64,000 nucleotides of DNA from Citrobacter amalonaticus. Its GTDB lineage: Bacteria > Pseudomonadota > Gammaproteobacteria > Enterobacterales > Enterobacteriaceae. Location of the stretch: positions 4,840,720 through 4,904,719 of the forward strand of contig NZ_CP014015.2 of the NCBI RefSeq assembly GCF_001559075.2. Reading direction: 5' to 3'. The position numbers and the translations under genes were made by a program. The notes under the pieces were generated by a model. That model was not told the origin of the DNA and did no database searches. It was given only the letters and a program-made list of their open reading frames with translations. Below, piece after piece: positions 34,722-44,162 of this stretch; position 1 is the stretch's first letter, and every line of letters starts with the position of its first letter.

Positions 34722-35418
34722 CGAGCTGCCGTGGAAAATCTGGACCCCGGACGATCTCGCGCCGCCGCTGGCTGAATTTGTGCCCATGGAGCACAACGAT
34801 GACCCCGTGTCTGAAGAGGACGAACCCGAGATCAGTGCGGAACAGCAGCTCGAGCAGCAGTTAGCCCAGCTGAAAATTCAGGCCCACGAGCAAGGTTACA
34901 ACGCGGGACTGGCGGAAGGTCGAAAGTCCGGTCATGAACAAGGTTATCAGGAAGGGCTGGCGCAAGGGCTGGAACAGGGCCAGGTGCAGGCGCGCTCCCA
35001 GCAGGCCCCGCTTCATGCGCGGATGCAACAACTGGTCAGCGAATTCCAGCACACGCTGGACGCGCTGGACAGCGTGATCGCTTCGCGTCTGATGCAGATG
35101 GCGCTGGAAGCCGCGCGTCAGGTCATTGGTCAGACGCCCGCGGTGGATAATTCCGCCCTAATCAAGCAGATCCAACAGCTCTTACAGCAGGAGCCCCTGT
35201 TCAGCGGCAAACCGCAGTTGCGCGTCCATCCGGATGATTTACAGCGCGTCGAAGAGATGCTCGGCGCCACCCTCAGCCTGCACGGCTGGCGTTTGCGTGG
35301 CGATCCGACCCTGCACCACGGCGGCTGCAAAGTCTCTGCGGATGAAGGCGATCTCGACGCCAGCGTGGCGACCCGCTGGCAAGAACTGTGTCGTCTGGCC
35401 GCGCCGGGAGTGATCTGA
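34714..35418 (+). CDS. fliH: Flagellar export ATPase regulator FliH
   Basis: A 234-residue protein that binds and restrains the ATPase FliI and docks it at FliN/FlhA. A Gln/Glu-rich coiled coil with GxxxG-type repeats spans about 45-95 (EQGYNAGLAEGRKSG...). The start is ATG 34714 (MSNELPWKIW), overlapping fliG by eight bases. Confidence 0.95.
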   Translation: MSNELPWKIWTPDDLAPPLAEFVPMEHNDDPVSEEDEPEISAEQQLEQQLAQLKIQAHEQGYNAGLAEGRKSGHEQGYQEGLAQGLEQGQVQARSQQAPLHARMQQLVSEFQHTLDALDSVIASRLMQMALEAARQVIGQTPAVDNSALIKQIQQLLQQEPLFSGKPQLRVHPDDLQRVEEMLGATLSLHGWRLRGDPTLHHGGCKVSADEGDLDASVATRWQELCRLAAPGVI

Positions 35419-36788
35419 TGACCTCACGCCTGACTCGCTGGTTGACGACGCTGGATAATTTCGAAGCCAAAATGGCGCAGCTTCCGGCCGTTCGTCGTTA
35501 CGGACGACTGACCCGCGCCACCGGCCTGGTTCTGGAGGCCACCGGGTTGCAGTTGCCGCTCGGCGCGACCTGTGTGATTGAACGCCAGGACGGAACGGAA
35601 ACCCGCGAAGTGGAAAGTGAAGTGGTGGGCTTTAACGGTCAGCGTCTGTTTCTGATGCCGCTCGAAGAGGTCGAAGGCATTCTGCCCGGCGCGCGTGTCT
35701 ACGCCAAAAATATCGCCGGTGAAGGGTTGCAAAGCGGTAAACAGCTGCCGCTGGGTCCGGCGCTGTTAGGTCGCGTACTCGACGGCAGTGGCAAACCGCT
35801 TGACGGTCTGCCCTCCCCCGACACCACGGAAACCGGCGCGCTGATTACCCAGCCGTTTAACCCGTTGCAACGTACGCCGATTGAGCATGTGCTGGATACC
35901 GGCGTACGCCCGATCAACGCCCTGTTAACCGTCGGTCGCGGCCAGCGTATGGGACTGTTCGCCGGTTCCGGCGTCGGGAAAAGCGTGCTGCTTGGCATGA
36001 TGGCGCGCTATACCCGCGCCGACGTCATCGTCGTGGGACTGATTGGCGAACGTGGCCGCGAAGTGAAAGATTTCATCGAGAACATTCTCGGTGCCGACGG
36101 ACGCGCGCGTTCGGTCGTGATCGCCGCGCCGGCGGACGTGTCACCCTTACTGCGCATGCAGGGCGCCGCTTATGCCACCCGCATCGCCGAAGATTTCCGC
36201 GATCGCGGTCAGCACGTGTTGCTGATCATGGATTCCCTGACCCGTTATGCCATGGCCCAGCGTGAAATCGCGCTGGCGATCGGTGAACCACCGGCCACCA
36301 AAGGCTATCCACCGTCGGTCTTCGCCAAGCTTCCGGCGCTGGTTGAACGCGCAGGGAACGGGATCCACGGCGGCGGCTCCATCACCGCCTTTTATACGGT
36401 ATTGACCGAAGGCGACGATCAGCAGGACCCGATTGCCGACTCGGCGCGAGCCATTCTTGATGGTCACATTGTGCTGTCGCGCCGTCTGGCGGAGGCCGGA
36501 CACTACCCCGCTATCGACATTGAAGCGTCGATCAGCCGTGCGATGACGGCGCTGATAACGGAACAACACTACGCCAAAGTGCGTCACTTCAAGCAGTTGC
36601 TGTCGAGCTTCCAGCGCAACCGCGATCTCGTCAGCGTCGGCGCCTATGCCAAAGGCAGCGATCCGATGCTCGATAAAGCCATCGCGCTGTGGCCACAACT
36701 GGAGGCGTTTTTGCAGCAAGGTATTTTCGAACGCGCTGACTGGGAGGATTCTCTGTCGGCGCTCGATCTGATTTTCCCGACGGTGTGA
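35418..36788 (+). CDS. fliI: Flagellum-specific ATPase FliI
   Basis: F1-beta-like hexameric ATPase of the flagellar type III export apparatus, 456 residues. Walker A GSGVGKS is at about 183-189 and Walker B VLLIMDSLTR follows. The start is ATG 35418, overlapping the fliH stop by one base (TGATG). An upstream in-frame start would lie inside fliH and is not used. Confidence 0.97.
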   Translation: MTSRLTRWLTTLDNFEAKMAQLPAVRRYGRLTRATGLVLEATGLQLPLGATCVIERQDGTETREVESEVVGFNGQRLFLMPLEEVEGILPGARVYAKNIAGEGLQSGKQLPLGPALLGRVLDGSGKPLDGLPSPDTTETGALITQPFNPLQRTPIEHVLDTGVRPINALLTVGRGQRMGLFAGSGVGKSVLLGMMARYTRADVIVVGLIGERGREVKDFIENILGADGRARSVVIAAPADVSPLLRMQGAAYATRIAEDFRDRGQHVLLIMDSLTRYAMAQREIALAIGEPPATKGYPPSVFAKLPALVERAGNGIHGGGSITAFYTVLTEGDDQQDPIADSARAILDGHIVLSRRLAEAGHYPAIDIEASISRAMTALITEQHYAKVRHFKQLLSSFQRNRDLVSVGAYAKGSDPMLDKAIALWPQLEAFLQQGIFERADWEDSLSALDLIFPTV

Positions 36789-36809
36789 TAAAGCAGGAGG
36801 GTAATGGTC

Positions 36810-37253
36810 ATGGCTGAACATGGTGCACTGGCAACACTCAAAGATCTCGCCGAAAAAGAGGTGGATGACGCTGCATTGCTGTTAGGTGAAATGCGCCGCG
36901 GTTTTCAGCAGGCGGAAGAACAGCTCACGATGCTGCTTGACTACCAGAATGAATACCGCAGCAACCTCAACAGCGATATGAGCCAGGGGATTGCGAGTAA
37001 TCGCTGGATTAACTACCAGCAGTTTATTCAGACCCTGGAAAAAGCGGTGGAACAGCACCGCCAGCAGTTAACGCAGTGGACGCAAAAAGTGGATGTGGCG
37101 CTGAACAGCTGGCGTGAGAAAAAACAACGGCTTCAGGCCTGGCAAACCTTACAAGACAGACAGAACGCGGCGGCCTTACTGGCTGAAAACCGCCTGGATC
37201 AGAAAAAAATGGATGAATTTGCGCAGCGTGCAGCAATGAGGAAACCAGAATGA
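36810..37253 (+). CDS. fliJ: Flagellar export chaperone/stalk protein FliJ
   Basis: A 147-residue two-helix coiled coil that acts as the central stalk of the FliI ring, like F1-gamma, and recycles chaperones. The start ATG 36810 (MAEHGALATL) matches E. coli. Overlaps fliK by four bases. Confidence 0.95.
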   Translation: MAEHGALATLKDLAEKEVDDAALLLGEMRRGFQQAEEQLTMLLDYQNEYRSNLNSDMSQGIASNRWINYQQFIQTLEKAVEQHRQQLTQWTQKVDVALNSWREKKQRLQAWQTLQDRQNAAALLAENRLDQKKMDEFAQRAAMRKPE

Positions 37254-38461
37254 TCACTTTACCCCAACGGGTCACCACTGACACAGACCTTATCACTGGC
37301 TTGTCGTCCGGGAAGACGGCGGATTCTGCCCAGGATTTTCTGGCCCTGCTGGCAGGCGCGTTAGGCGCAGGCGATGCTCAGGGTAAAGACGCGCCGCTGA
37401 CGTTAGCTGATTTACAGGCCGCCAGCGGCAAGCTGCAAAAAGGCCTGCTGGCACAGGACGGTGACGCTTCGCAGACTGTGAAACTGGCCGACCTGCTAGC
37501 GGCCAAAGAAGGACAGTCGGACGCGTTGCAAAAAGGTCTGAGCGATGCGCAGGCCCTGCTGTCCGCCCTGACGCCCACACAAAAGAACAGTGCGCTCGCG
37601 GCCCTGCGCCAGTCTGCGCAGAAAGATGAAGGCACTGCGGCCCTCAGCGATGACGATCTCGCCAACCTTAGCGCCCTTTTCGCCATGCTGCCGGGTCAAC
37701 CAGGAATGACGACACCACCGGTGACCACCGGTGAAAAAGTGAGTGCGCTGAGCACCGCGTTGAGCACCGATCCTCGTTCGCTCGCGCAGGGCGCGACCAG
37801 TCCGTTGATCCGTGACGATGCGAAAAAGAGCAAAACGGACAATGCGACACCGGTGATCGCGGCGGAAAGCGCTAAAGGTCAGGCGGTCACTACGCCTGTG
37901 GTGGCAGCCGCTGCCGCCAACGCGGAGATCGACAGTACGCCTTCACCCGTGACGCCAGGCATCGCGATGACCACAACCACGCATTCCGCCTCACAGCCGC
38001 TGCCTACCAGCGCCGCACCGGTTCTGAGCGCACCGTTGGGTAGCCATGAGTGGCAGCAATCCCTGAGTCAGCACATCACGCTGTTTACCCGTCAGGGTCA
38101 GCAGAGCGCGGAGCTGCGTCTGCATCCGGAAGATCTGGGTCAGGTACAAATCTCGCTTAAGCTTGATGATAACCAGGCGCAACTGCAGATGGTCTCAGCG
38201 CATAGCCATGTTCGCGCGGCGCTGGAAGCCGCTCTGCCGACACTGCGCACGCAACTGGCGGAAAGCGGTATTCAACTGGGACAAAGCAGCATTAGCAGTG
38301 AGAGTTTCGCCGGCCAGCAGCACTCCTCAGCCCAACAGCAGCAGACGGCTCGCACGCAGGGACAGGATCGGCTCATGGTCGATGACGAGAGTGAGCTGGC
38401 GGTTCCCGCGTCGCTCCAGTCCGCCGCACGCGGTAACGGCGCCGTCGATATCTTCGCCTAA
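37250..38461 (+). CDS. fliK: Flagellar hook-length control protein FliK
   Basis: Secreted molecular ruler that sets hook length and triggers the FlhB specificity switch. It has 403 residues, longer than E. coli K-12 (375). The N-terminal ruler half is divergent, Ala/Thr/Pro-rich and disordered; the C-terminal domain (~270-370, with SHEWQQSLSQHITLFTRQGQ and ELRLHPEDLG) is conserved, followed by a Gln-rich tail. Last gene of fliF-K. Confidence 0.95.
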   Translation: MITLPQRVTTDTDLITGLSSGKTADSAQDFLALLAGALGAGDAQGKDAPLTLADLQAASGKLQKGLLAQDGDASQTVKLADLLAAKEGQSDALQKGLSDAQALLSALTPTQKNSALAALRQSAQKDEGTAALSDDDLANLSALFAMLPGQPGMTTPPVTTGEKVSALSTALSTDPRSLAQGATSPLIRDDAKKSKTDNATPVIAAESAKGQAVTTPVVAAAAANAEIDSTPSPVTPGIAMTTTTHSASQPLPTSAAPVLSAPLGSHEWQQSLSQHITLFTRQGQQSAELRLHPEDLGQVQISLKLDDNQAQLQMVSAHSHVRAALEAALPTLRTQLAESGIQLGQSSISSESFAGQQHSSAQQQQTARTQGQDRLMVDDESELAVPASLQSAARGNGAVDIFA

Positions 38462-38528
38462 CGCCAGAGGTAGCACGATTATCCGCGTCTTTTCCACGCT
38501 TTGCCGTGGTCAGGACACGGGATAATCA

Positions 38529-38536
38529 GCCGATAA
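38529..38536 (+). promoter_or_regulatory. Candidate sigma-28 -10 element upstream of fliL
   Basis: GCCGATAA lies 29 bases before fliL, a perfect sigma-28 -10. The matching -35 (TCAG) is weak. A small hairpin CCACG/CGTGG lies just upstream. fliL operons in E. coli have both class 2 and sigma-28 input. Confidence 0.4.
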
Positions 38537-38565
38537 GCTGTACCGAAACAGGAAGCCCGTATCAG

Positions 38566-39030
38566 ATGACTGATTCCGCGATTAGCAAAAAGAGCAAACG
38601 CTCAATTTGGATCCCGCTGCTGGTAATCATTACCCTTGCCGCCTGCGCAACCGCAGGCTATAGCTACTGGCGTATGCAGCAGCATCCCACTCCGGCGGCC
38701 AATGAGCCACCGCCGCCGCCTGCGCCGGTGTTCTTCGCCCTGGATACGTTTACCGTCAATCTGGGCGATGCGGATCGCGTACTGTATGTCGGCGTGACGC
38801 TGCGTCTGAAGGATGAAGCCACGCGCACGCGCCTGAACGAATATTTGCCAGAAGTCCGTAGCCGTCTGCTGCTGCTGTTCTCTCGTCAGGACGCCAATGT
38901 ACTGTCTACCGAAGAAGGTAAGCAAAAATTGATCGCGGCGATTAAAGAGACGCTTTCCCCTCCGCTCGTTGCCGGACAACCCAAACAGGACGTCACCGAC
39001 GTGCTGTATACAGCTTTCATTCTGCGGTAA
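38566..39030 (+). CDS. fliL: Flagellar basal-body-associated protein FliL
   Basis: A 154-residue single-pass membrane protein that stabilises stators around the motor. One membrane span near 17-37 (IWIPLLVIITLAACATAG), then a periplasmic domain with FTVNLGDADRVLY. The start is ATG 38566 (MTDSAISKK). First gene of fliLMNOPQR. Confidence 0.96.
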   Translation: MTDSAISKKSKRSIWIPLLVIITLAACATAGYSYWRMQQHPTPAANEPPPPPAPVFFALDTFTVNLGDADRVLYVGVTLRLKDEATRTRLNEYLPEVRSRLLLLFSRQDANVLSTEEGKQKLIAAIKETLSPPLVAGQPKQDVTDVLYTAFILR

Positions 39031-39034
39031 AGAC

Positions 39035-40039
39035 ATGGGCGACAGTATTCTCTCTCAGGCCGAAATCGATGCGCTGTTGAATGGCGACAGCGACACGAAA
39101 GACGAGCCGACTCCGGGTATCGCAGGCGAAAGCGAAATTCGCCCGTACGATCCCAATACCCAGCGTCGCGTAGTGCGCGAGCGCCTGCAGGCGCTGGAGA
39201 TCATCAACGAACGTTTTGCCCGTCAGTTCCGGATGGGGTTGTTTAACCTGTTGCGTCGTAGCCCGGATATCACCGTGGGCGCGATCCGCATTCAGCCATA
39301 TCACGAGTTTGCCCGTAACCTGCCGGTGCCGACCAACCTGAACCTGATCCACCTGAAGCCGCTGCGCGGTACGGGGCTGGTGGTGTTCTCGCCGAGCCTG
39401 GTGTTTATCGCCGTCGACAACCTGTTTGGCGGTGATGGTCGCTTCCCGACGAAAGTGGAAGGCCGCGAGTTTACCCACACCGAACAGCGCGTCATCAACC
39501 GCATGCTGAAACTGGCGCTGGAAGGCTATAGCGACGCGTGGAAGGCGATCAATCCGCTGGAAGTGGAGTACGTGCGTTCGGAGATGCAGGTTAAGTTTAC
39601 CAACATCACCACGTCACCGAACGATATCGTGGTCAACACCCCTTTCCACGTCGAGATTGGTAACCTGACCGGTGAGTTCAACATCTGTCTGCCGTTCAGC
39701 ATGATTGAACCACTGCGCGAACTGCTGGTGAACCCGCCGCTGGAAAACTCGCGGAATGAAGATCAGAACTGGCGCGATAATCTGGTGCGTCAGGTTCAAC
39801 ACTCCGAGCTGGAGCTGGTAGCGAACTTTGCCGATATTCCGCTGCGCCTTTCTCAAATATTAAAACTGCAACCCGGCGATGTGCTGCCGATAGAAAAACC
39901 AGACCGCATTATTGCTCATGTGGACGGTGTGCCTGTACTGACCAGCCAATACGGCACGGTTAACGGCCAGTATGCGTTACGCGTGGAACATTTGATTAAC
40001 CCGATTTTGAATTCGCTGAATGAGGAACAGCCCAAATGA
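39035..40039 (+). CDS. fliM: Flagellar motor switch protein FliM
   Basis: C-ring protein of 334 residues. The N-terminal CheY-P-binding segment DSILSQAEIDALLNGD is intact, followed by the CheC-like middle domain and a FliN-like C-terminal SpoA domain. Starts at ATG 39035, four bases after the fliL stop, and overlaps fliN by four bases. Confidence 0.97.
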   Translation: MGDSILSQAEIDALLNGDSDTKDEPTPGIAGESEIRPYDPNTQRRVVRERLQALEIINERFARQFRMGLFNLLRRSPDITVGAIRIQPYHEFARNLPVPTNLNLIHLKPLRGTGLVVFSPSLVFIAVDNLFGGDGRFPTKVEGREFTHTEQRVINRMLKLALEGYSDAWKAINPLEVEYVRSEMQVKFTNITTSPNDIVVNTPFHVEIGNLTGEFNICLPFSMIEPLRELLVNPPLENSRNEDQNWRDNLVRQVQHSELELVANFADIPLRLSQILKLQPGDVLPIEKPDRIIAHVDGVPVLTSQYGTVNGQYALRVEHLINPILNSLNEEQPK

Positions 40040-40449
40040 GTGACATGAATAATCCGTCTGATGAGAACACTGGCGCATTGGACGATCTGTGGGCTGACGC
40101 GTTGAACGAGCAAAAAACGACTACCAGCAAAAGTGCTGCCGACGCCGTTTTCCAGCAGCTTGGCGGTGGCGATGTCAGCGGCACGCTGCAGGATATCGAC
40201 CTGATCATGGATATTCCGGTCAAACTGACCGTCGAATTGGGCCGCACGCGCATGACCATTAAAGAGCTGCTGCGTCTGACGCAGGGTTCCGTGGTAGCGC
40301 TGGACGGTCTGGCGGGTGAACCGCTGGATATCCTGATCAACGGCTATCTGATCGCCCAGGGTGAAGTGGTGGTCGTGGCCGATAAATACGGTGTACGCAT
40401 TACCGACATCATCACCCCGTCTGAGCGTATGCGTCGTCTGAGTCGTTAA
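40036..40449 (+). CDS. fliN: Flagellar motor switch protein FliN
   Basis: A 137-residue C-ring protein; the C-terminal SpoA domain (IPVKLTVELGRTRMTIKELL onward) forms rings with FliM and docks FliH. A disordered N-terminal ~50 residues is normal. Confidence 0.96.
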   Translation: MSDMNNPSDENTGALDDLWADALNEQKTTTSKSAADAVFQQLGGGDVSGTLQDIDLIMDIPVKLTVELGRTRMTIKELLRLTQGSVVALDGLAGEPLDILINGYLIAQGEVVVVADKYGVRITDIITPSERMRRLSR

Positions 40450-40451
40450 TC

Positions 40452-40826
40452 ATGAAAACCCAGGCCACTGTTCAACAGCCTTCTGCCGTACCGGGCTCGC
40501 CTTTGATGCAGGTAAGCGGCGCGCTGTTGGGGATCATCCTGTTGATCCTGGCGGCCGCCTGGATAATCAAGCGCCTGGGTTTTGCGCCGAAAGGCGGCAG
40601 TACGCGCGGCCTGAAAGTCTCTGCCAGTACCTCATTGGGTCCGCGCGAGCGGGTGGTGATTGTTGATGTTGAGGATGCACGGCTGGTGCTTGGCGTCACG
40701 GCGTCAAACATCAATGTGCTGCATACCCTCCCCCCAGCCCCTGTAGTGCCAGAAGAGACGCCGTCTGCTCCTGCCGATTTTCAGGCCATGATGAAGAGTT
40801 TGCTTAAGCGTTCCGGGAGATCCTGA
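40452..40826 (+). CDS. fliO: Flagellar export gate assembly factor FliO
   Basis: A 124-residue single-pass membrane protein that helps FliP form its ring. One membrane span near 20-40 and a cytoplasmic domain with GPRERVVIVDVEDARLVLGV. Its stop overlaps the fliP start. Confidence 0.94.
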   Translation: MKTQATVQQPSAVPGSPLMQVSGALLGIILLILAAAWIIKRLGFAPKGGSTRGLKVSASTSLGPRERVVIVDVEDARLVLGVTASNINVLHTLPPAPVVPEETPSAPADFQAMMKSLLKRSGRS

Positions 40827-41563
40827 TGCGCCGTTTGTTATCCCTTACGCTGACCGGTCTATGGCTTATCAGCCCTGCCGCACTGGCGCAACTTCCCGGT
40901 CTGGTGAGCCAACCGCTGCCCGGCGGCGGACAAAGCTGGTCGCTTCCCGTACAAACGCTGGTCTTCATTACTTCGCTGACCTTTATTCCGGCTATTTTGC
41001 TGATGATGACCAGCTTCACCCGCATCATCATCGTCTTCGGCCTGCTGCGTAATGCGCTCGGTACGCCGTCCGCGCCGCCAAACCAGGTGCTGCTGGGACT
41101 GGCGCTGTTCCTGACCTTTTTCATCATGTCGCCGGTCATCGACAAGATTTATGTTGAGGCCTACCAACCGTTCAGCGAAGAGAAAATCTCGATGCAGGAA
41201 GCGCTGGACAAAGGCGCACAGCCGCTACGTGAATTTATGCTGCGCCAGACCCGCGAAGCCGATCTGGCGCTGTTCGCCCGTCTGGCAAACAGCGGTCCGC
41301 TTCAGGGGCCAGAAGCCGTGCCGATGCGCATTTTGCTACCCGCCTATGTGACCAGCGAGCTGAAAACCGCGTTCCAGATTGGCTTTACGATTTTCATCCC
41401 TTTCCTGATTATCGACCTGGTGATCGCCAGCGTGCTGATGGCGCTGGGGATGATGATGGTTCCCCCGGCAACCATTGCTCTACCGTTCAAACTGATGCTG
41501 TTCGTGCTGGTTGATGGCTGGCAGCTGTTGGTGGGTTCGCTTGCACAAAGTTTCTACAGTTAG
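40826..41563 (+). CDS. fliP: Flagellar export gate protein FliP
   Basis: Core channel protein of the export gate, 245 residues with a cleavable signal peptide (ending ALAQLPG, about residue 22) and four membrane segments. The signature FTRIIIVFGLLRNALGTPSAPP is present. Confidence 0.96.
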   Translation: MRRLLSLTLTGLWLISPAALAQLPGLVSQPLPGGGQSWSLPVQTLVFITSLTFIPAILLMMTSFTRIIIVFGLLRNALGTPSAPPNQVLLGLALFLTFFIMSPVIDKIYVEAYQPFSEEKISMQEALDKGAQPLREFMLRQTREADLALFARLANSGPLQGPEAVPMRILLPAYVTSELKTAFQIGFTIFIPFLIIDLVIASVLMALGMMMVPPATIALPFKLMLFVLVDGWQLLVGSLAQSFYS

Positions 41564-41572
41564 AGGCGAAAG

Positions 41573-41842
41573 ATGACACCCGAATCGGTCATGATGATTG
41601 GCACCGAGGCCATGAAAGTTGCCCTCGCGCTTGCCGCCCCCCTGCTGCTGGTCGCACTGGTGACGGGGCTTATCATCAGTATTTTGCAGGCCGCCACGCA
41701 GATTAACGAAATGACGCTGTCGTTTATCCCGAAAATCGTGGCGGTATTTACGGCGATTATCGTGGCCGGGCCGTGGATGCTGAATTTGCTGCTGGATTAC
41801 GTGCGCACGCTGTTCACCAATCTGCCCTACATCATCGGGTAA
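41573..41842 (+). CDS. fliQ: Flagellar export gate protein FliQ
   Basis: An 89-residue two-span membrane protein packing around FliP/FliR; the motif GLIISILQAATQINEMTL is typical. Nine bases after fliP. Confidence 0.96.
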   Translation: MTPESVMMIGTEAMKVALALAAPLLLVALVTGLIISILQAATQINEMTLSFIPKIVAVFTAIIVAGPWMLNLLLDYVRTLFTNLPYIIG

Positions 41843-41850
41843 GACGACGG

Positions 41851-42645
41851 ATGTTGCAGGTAACCAGCGATCAATGGCTGCAGTGGCTGAGCCTCTATTT
41901 CTGGCCGCTGCTGCGCGTGCTGGCGCTGATTACCACCGCCCCGATCCTCAGTGAACGCGCGGTTCCCAAACGGGTGAAACTGGGTCTGGGGATCATCATC
42001 ACCGTCGTTATTGCCCCCTCTTTGCCGCCAAACGATGTGCCGATTTTTTCGTTTAACGCGTTATGGCTGGCGATGCAGCAAATTCTGATCGGCATCGCGC
42101 TCGGCTTTACCATGCAGTTTGCCTTTGCGGCGGTGCGTACGGCGGGTGAGATTATCGGTCTGCAGATGGGGCTTTCCTTTGCCACCTTTGTTGATCCGGC
42201 CAGTCACCTGAATATGCCGGTGCTTGCCAGAATCATTGATATGCTGGCGATGCTGTTGTTCCTGACCTTTGACGGTCACCTGTGGCTGATTTCGCTACTG
42301 GTCGACACGTTCCACACCCTGCCCATTGGCGGTAATCCGGTGAACAGCAACGCGTTTCTGGCGCTGGCCAGAGCGGGCAGCCTGATCTTCCTCAACGGGA
42401 TGATGCTGGCGCTGCCGGTCATCACCATGCTGCTAACGCTGAACCTGGCGCTGGGATTACTAAATCGTATGGCACCGCAACTATCCGTATTTGTGATTGG
42501 TTTTCCGCTTACCCTGACCGTGGGCATCGCGTTAATCGCCGCATTAATGCCATTGATTGCACCATTTTGTGAACACCTATTTAGCGAAATTTTCAATTTA
42601 TTAGCTGATATTGTTAGTGAATTGCCCGTTAATAATAGTCCATAA
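41851..42645 (+). CDS. fliR: Flagellar export gate protein FliR
   Basis: A 264-residue polytopic gate protein, structurally a FliP-FliQ fusion, that starts the FliPQR spiral and contacts FlhB. The start is ATG 41851 (MLQVTSDQW), eight bases after fliQ; a longer frame within fliQ is rejected. Last of the fliL operon. Confidence 0.96.
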   Translation: MLQVTSDQWLQWLSLYFWPLLRVLALITTAPILSERAVPKRVKLGLGIIITVVIAPSLPPNDVPIFSFNALWLAMQQILIGIALGFTMQFAFAAVRTAGEIIGLQMGLSFATFVDPASHLNMPVLARIIDMLAMLLFLTFDGHLWLISLLVDTFHTLPIGGNPVNSNAFLALARAGSLIFLNGMMLALPVITMLLTLNLALGLLNRMAPQLSVFVIGFPLTLTVGIALIAALMPLIAPFCEHLFSEIFNLLADIVSELPVNNSP

Positions 42646-42662
42646 TGTTTATCTTGTTTTTC

Positions 42663-42677
42663 TAAGGATTATCCTAA
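42663..42677 (+). promoter_or_regulatory. RcsAB box upstream of rcsA
   Basis: TAAGGATTATCCTAA is a near-palindrome matching the RcsAB box (TAAGAATATTCTTA) and the autoregulatory site of E. coli rcsA. It lies about 250 bases upstream of rcsA, in the 280-base AT-rich gap after fliR. Confidence 0.75.
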
Positions 42678-42925
42678 AGTCATTCAGTAAAAACATCTAC
42701 CAGGATAACTCTCACGCGCTTTATTTGTTTTTATCTCACTCACATAACGCAACATTTACTTTACTTTAAGACAATTCCAGGCAAATTATACGTAACTTTA
42801 CGGGATAGTAAGTCCGCCTGAAAACCGCAAACGCGTCTCATTAGGTGAAGCATTCGATTCCGTTAAGTTGTGATGAGATATTCAGGTAAGGGGAATTATC
42901 GTTACGCATTGAGTGAGGGTAAGCC

Positions 42926-43549
42926 ATGTCAACGATTATTATGGATCTATGCAGTTACACCCGGCTAGGTTTGACCGGGTATCTGGTAAGCAGAGGGGTG
43001 AAAAAAAGGGAAATCAACGACATCGAAACCGTTGACGAACTCGACATCGCTTGTGATACACACCAACCTTCTGTGGTGTTTATTAATGAAGACTGTTTTA
43101 TCCATGATCCAGCCAACAGTCAGCATATAAAGCAAATCATTAATCAGCATCCCAATACGCTATTTATTGTTTTTATGGCAATTGCCAATGTGCATTTTGA
43201 TGAATATCTGTTAGTCAGAAAAAACTTATTGATCAGTTCAAAATCAATAAAGCCAGAATCACTGGACGATCTCCTTGGCGATATTCTGAAAAAAGAGACA
43301 GATTCCGCCGGGGTAATAAATTTACCGACGTTATCATTAAGTCGTACGGAGTCCAGCATGCTGCGCATGTGGATGGAAGGCCAGGGAACAATTCAAATTT
43401 CGGATCAAATGAATATCAAGGCGAAAACGGTGTCATCCCATAAGGGGAATATAAAACGAAAGATAAAGACGCATAACAAACAGGTTATCTATCATGTCGT
43501 CAGACTGACCGATAACGTGACCAACGGTATCTTTGTTAACATGCGATGA
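42926..43549 (+). CDS. rcsA: Capsule transcription activator RcsA
   Basis: A 207-residue LuxR-type co-activator that pairs with RcsB to drive capsule (colanic acid) genes and its own gene, and to repress flhDC. C-terminal helix-turn-helix at about 140-195 (LSRTESSMLRMWMEGQGTIQ...). In E. coli Lon degrades it and H-NS silences it, relieved by DsrA encoded nearby. Confidence 0.96.
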   Translation: MSTIIMDLCSYTRLGLTGYLVSRGVKKREINDIETVDELDIACDTHQPSVVFINEDCFIHDPANSQHIKQIINQHPNTLFIVFMAIANVHFDEYLLVRKNLLISSKSIKPESLDDLLGDILKKETDSAGVINLPTLSLSRTESSMLRMWMEGQGTIQISDQMNIKAKTVSSHKGNIKRKIKTHNKQVIYHVVRLTDNVTNGIFVNMR

Positions 43550-43554
43550 GACGT

Positions 43555-43587
43555 CCCGACTGGTGGATGTCCCACCAGCCGGGTTTA
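43555..43587. terminator. Terminator between convergent rcsA and dsrB
   Basis: Strong stem CCCG-x-CTGGTGG / CCACCAG-CCGGG with a short loop, six bases after the rcsA stop, followed by TTTAAAT. It can act for both genes. Confidence 0.8.
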
Positions 43588-43604
43588 AATCGGTCGTCGC
43601 AATC

Positions 43605-43793
43605 CTACTCTGCCCTCTCCACAAAGATACCATCCTGATGCCCTGACTCATTAAAGAACCAGATGCCGAGCGGGTAGTCTTCCAGCGAAACCAGGTACAT
43701 TGTGCCTTCACTAAACTCTTCCACTGCCAGTACCACGCCAGGGCGACGAGAACCGCCGTCCGTTTTGACTGTGACCCGATCATTCACCTTCAT
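43605..43793 (-). CDS. dsrB: Small protein DsrB
   Basis: A 62-residue protein nearly identical in pattern to E. coli DsrB (MKVNDRVTVKTDGG start, ending IFVERAE). Function unknown; in E. coli its expression depends on sigma-S. Tandem ATG codons follow AGGAGG; the second (43793) fits the E. coli start. Convergent with rcsA, divergent from yodD. Confidence 0.93.
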   Translation of the reverse strand: MKVNDRVTVKTDGGSRRPGVVLAVEEFSEGTMYLVSLEDYPLGIWFFNESGHQDGIFVERAE

Positions 43794-43923
43794 CATTATC
43801 CTCCTGTGGCTTTGGTGCCAGTGTAGAACAAAAACCGCCGCCTGACAGCGTCTGAGCGGTTTGATTGCGGGTTTTCTCAACGGTCTATACTTAGTCTGTG
43901 GCACGGTTAATGACGAGGTTGAA

Positions 43924-44151
43924 ATGAAGACCGCGAAAGAGTACAGCGATACCGCAAAACGTGAAGTCAGCGTCGATGTTGACGCGTTGCTGGCGGCGAT
44001 TAATGAAATCAGCGAGAGCGAGATCCATCGCAGCGGAAACGACCCGGACAGAGTCAGTGTGGATGGCCGTGAGTATCATACATGGCATGAATTGGCCGAG
44101 GCGTTTGAGCTCGACATCCATGACTTTAGCGTGACGGAAATTAATCGCTGA
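43924..44151 (+). CDS. yodD: Stress-induced small protein YodD
   Basis: A 75-residue cytoplasmic protein, E. coli length, linked there to peroxide/acid stress. The start is ATG 43924 (MKTAKEYSDT) after GAGGTTGAA; a longer frame from 43861 lacks support. Its stop lies 10 bases from the dsrA terminator on the other strand. Confidence 0.92.
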   Translation: MKTAKEYSDTAKREVSVDVDALLAAINEISESEIHRSGNDPDRVSVDGREYHTWHELAEAFELDIHDFSVTEINR

Positions 44152-44162
44152 GCTGCAGCGAA

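Noticed and set aside
33696..34796. 366-residue minus-strand frame across fliG
   Set aside because: Antisense to the conserved fliG; GC-rich codon bias opens the opposite frame. No family resemblance.
36147..36821. 224-residue minus-strand frame
   Set aside because: Antisense shadow of fliI.
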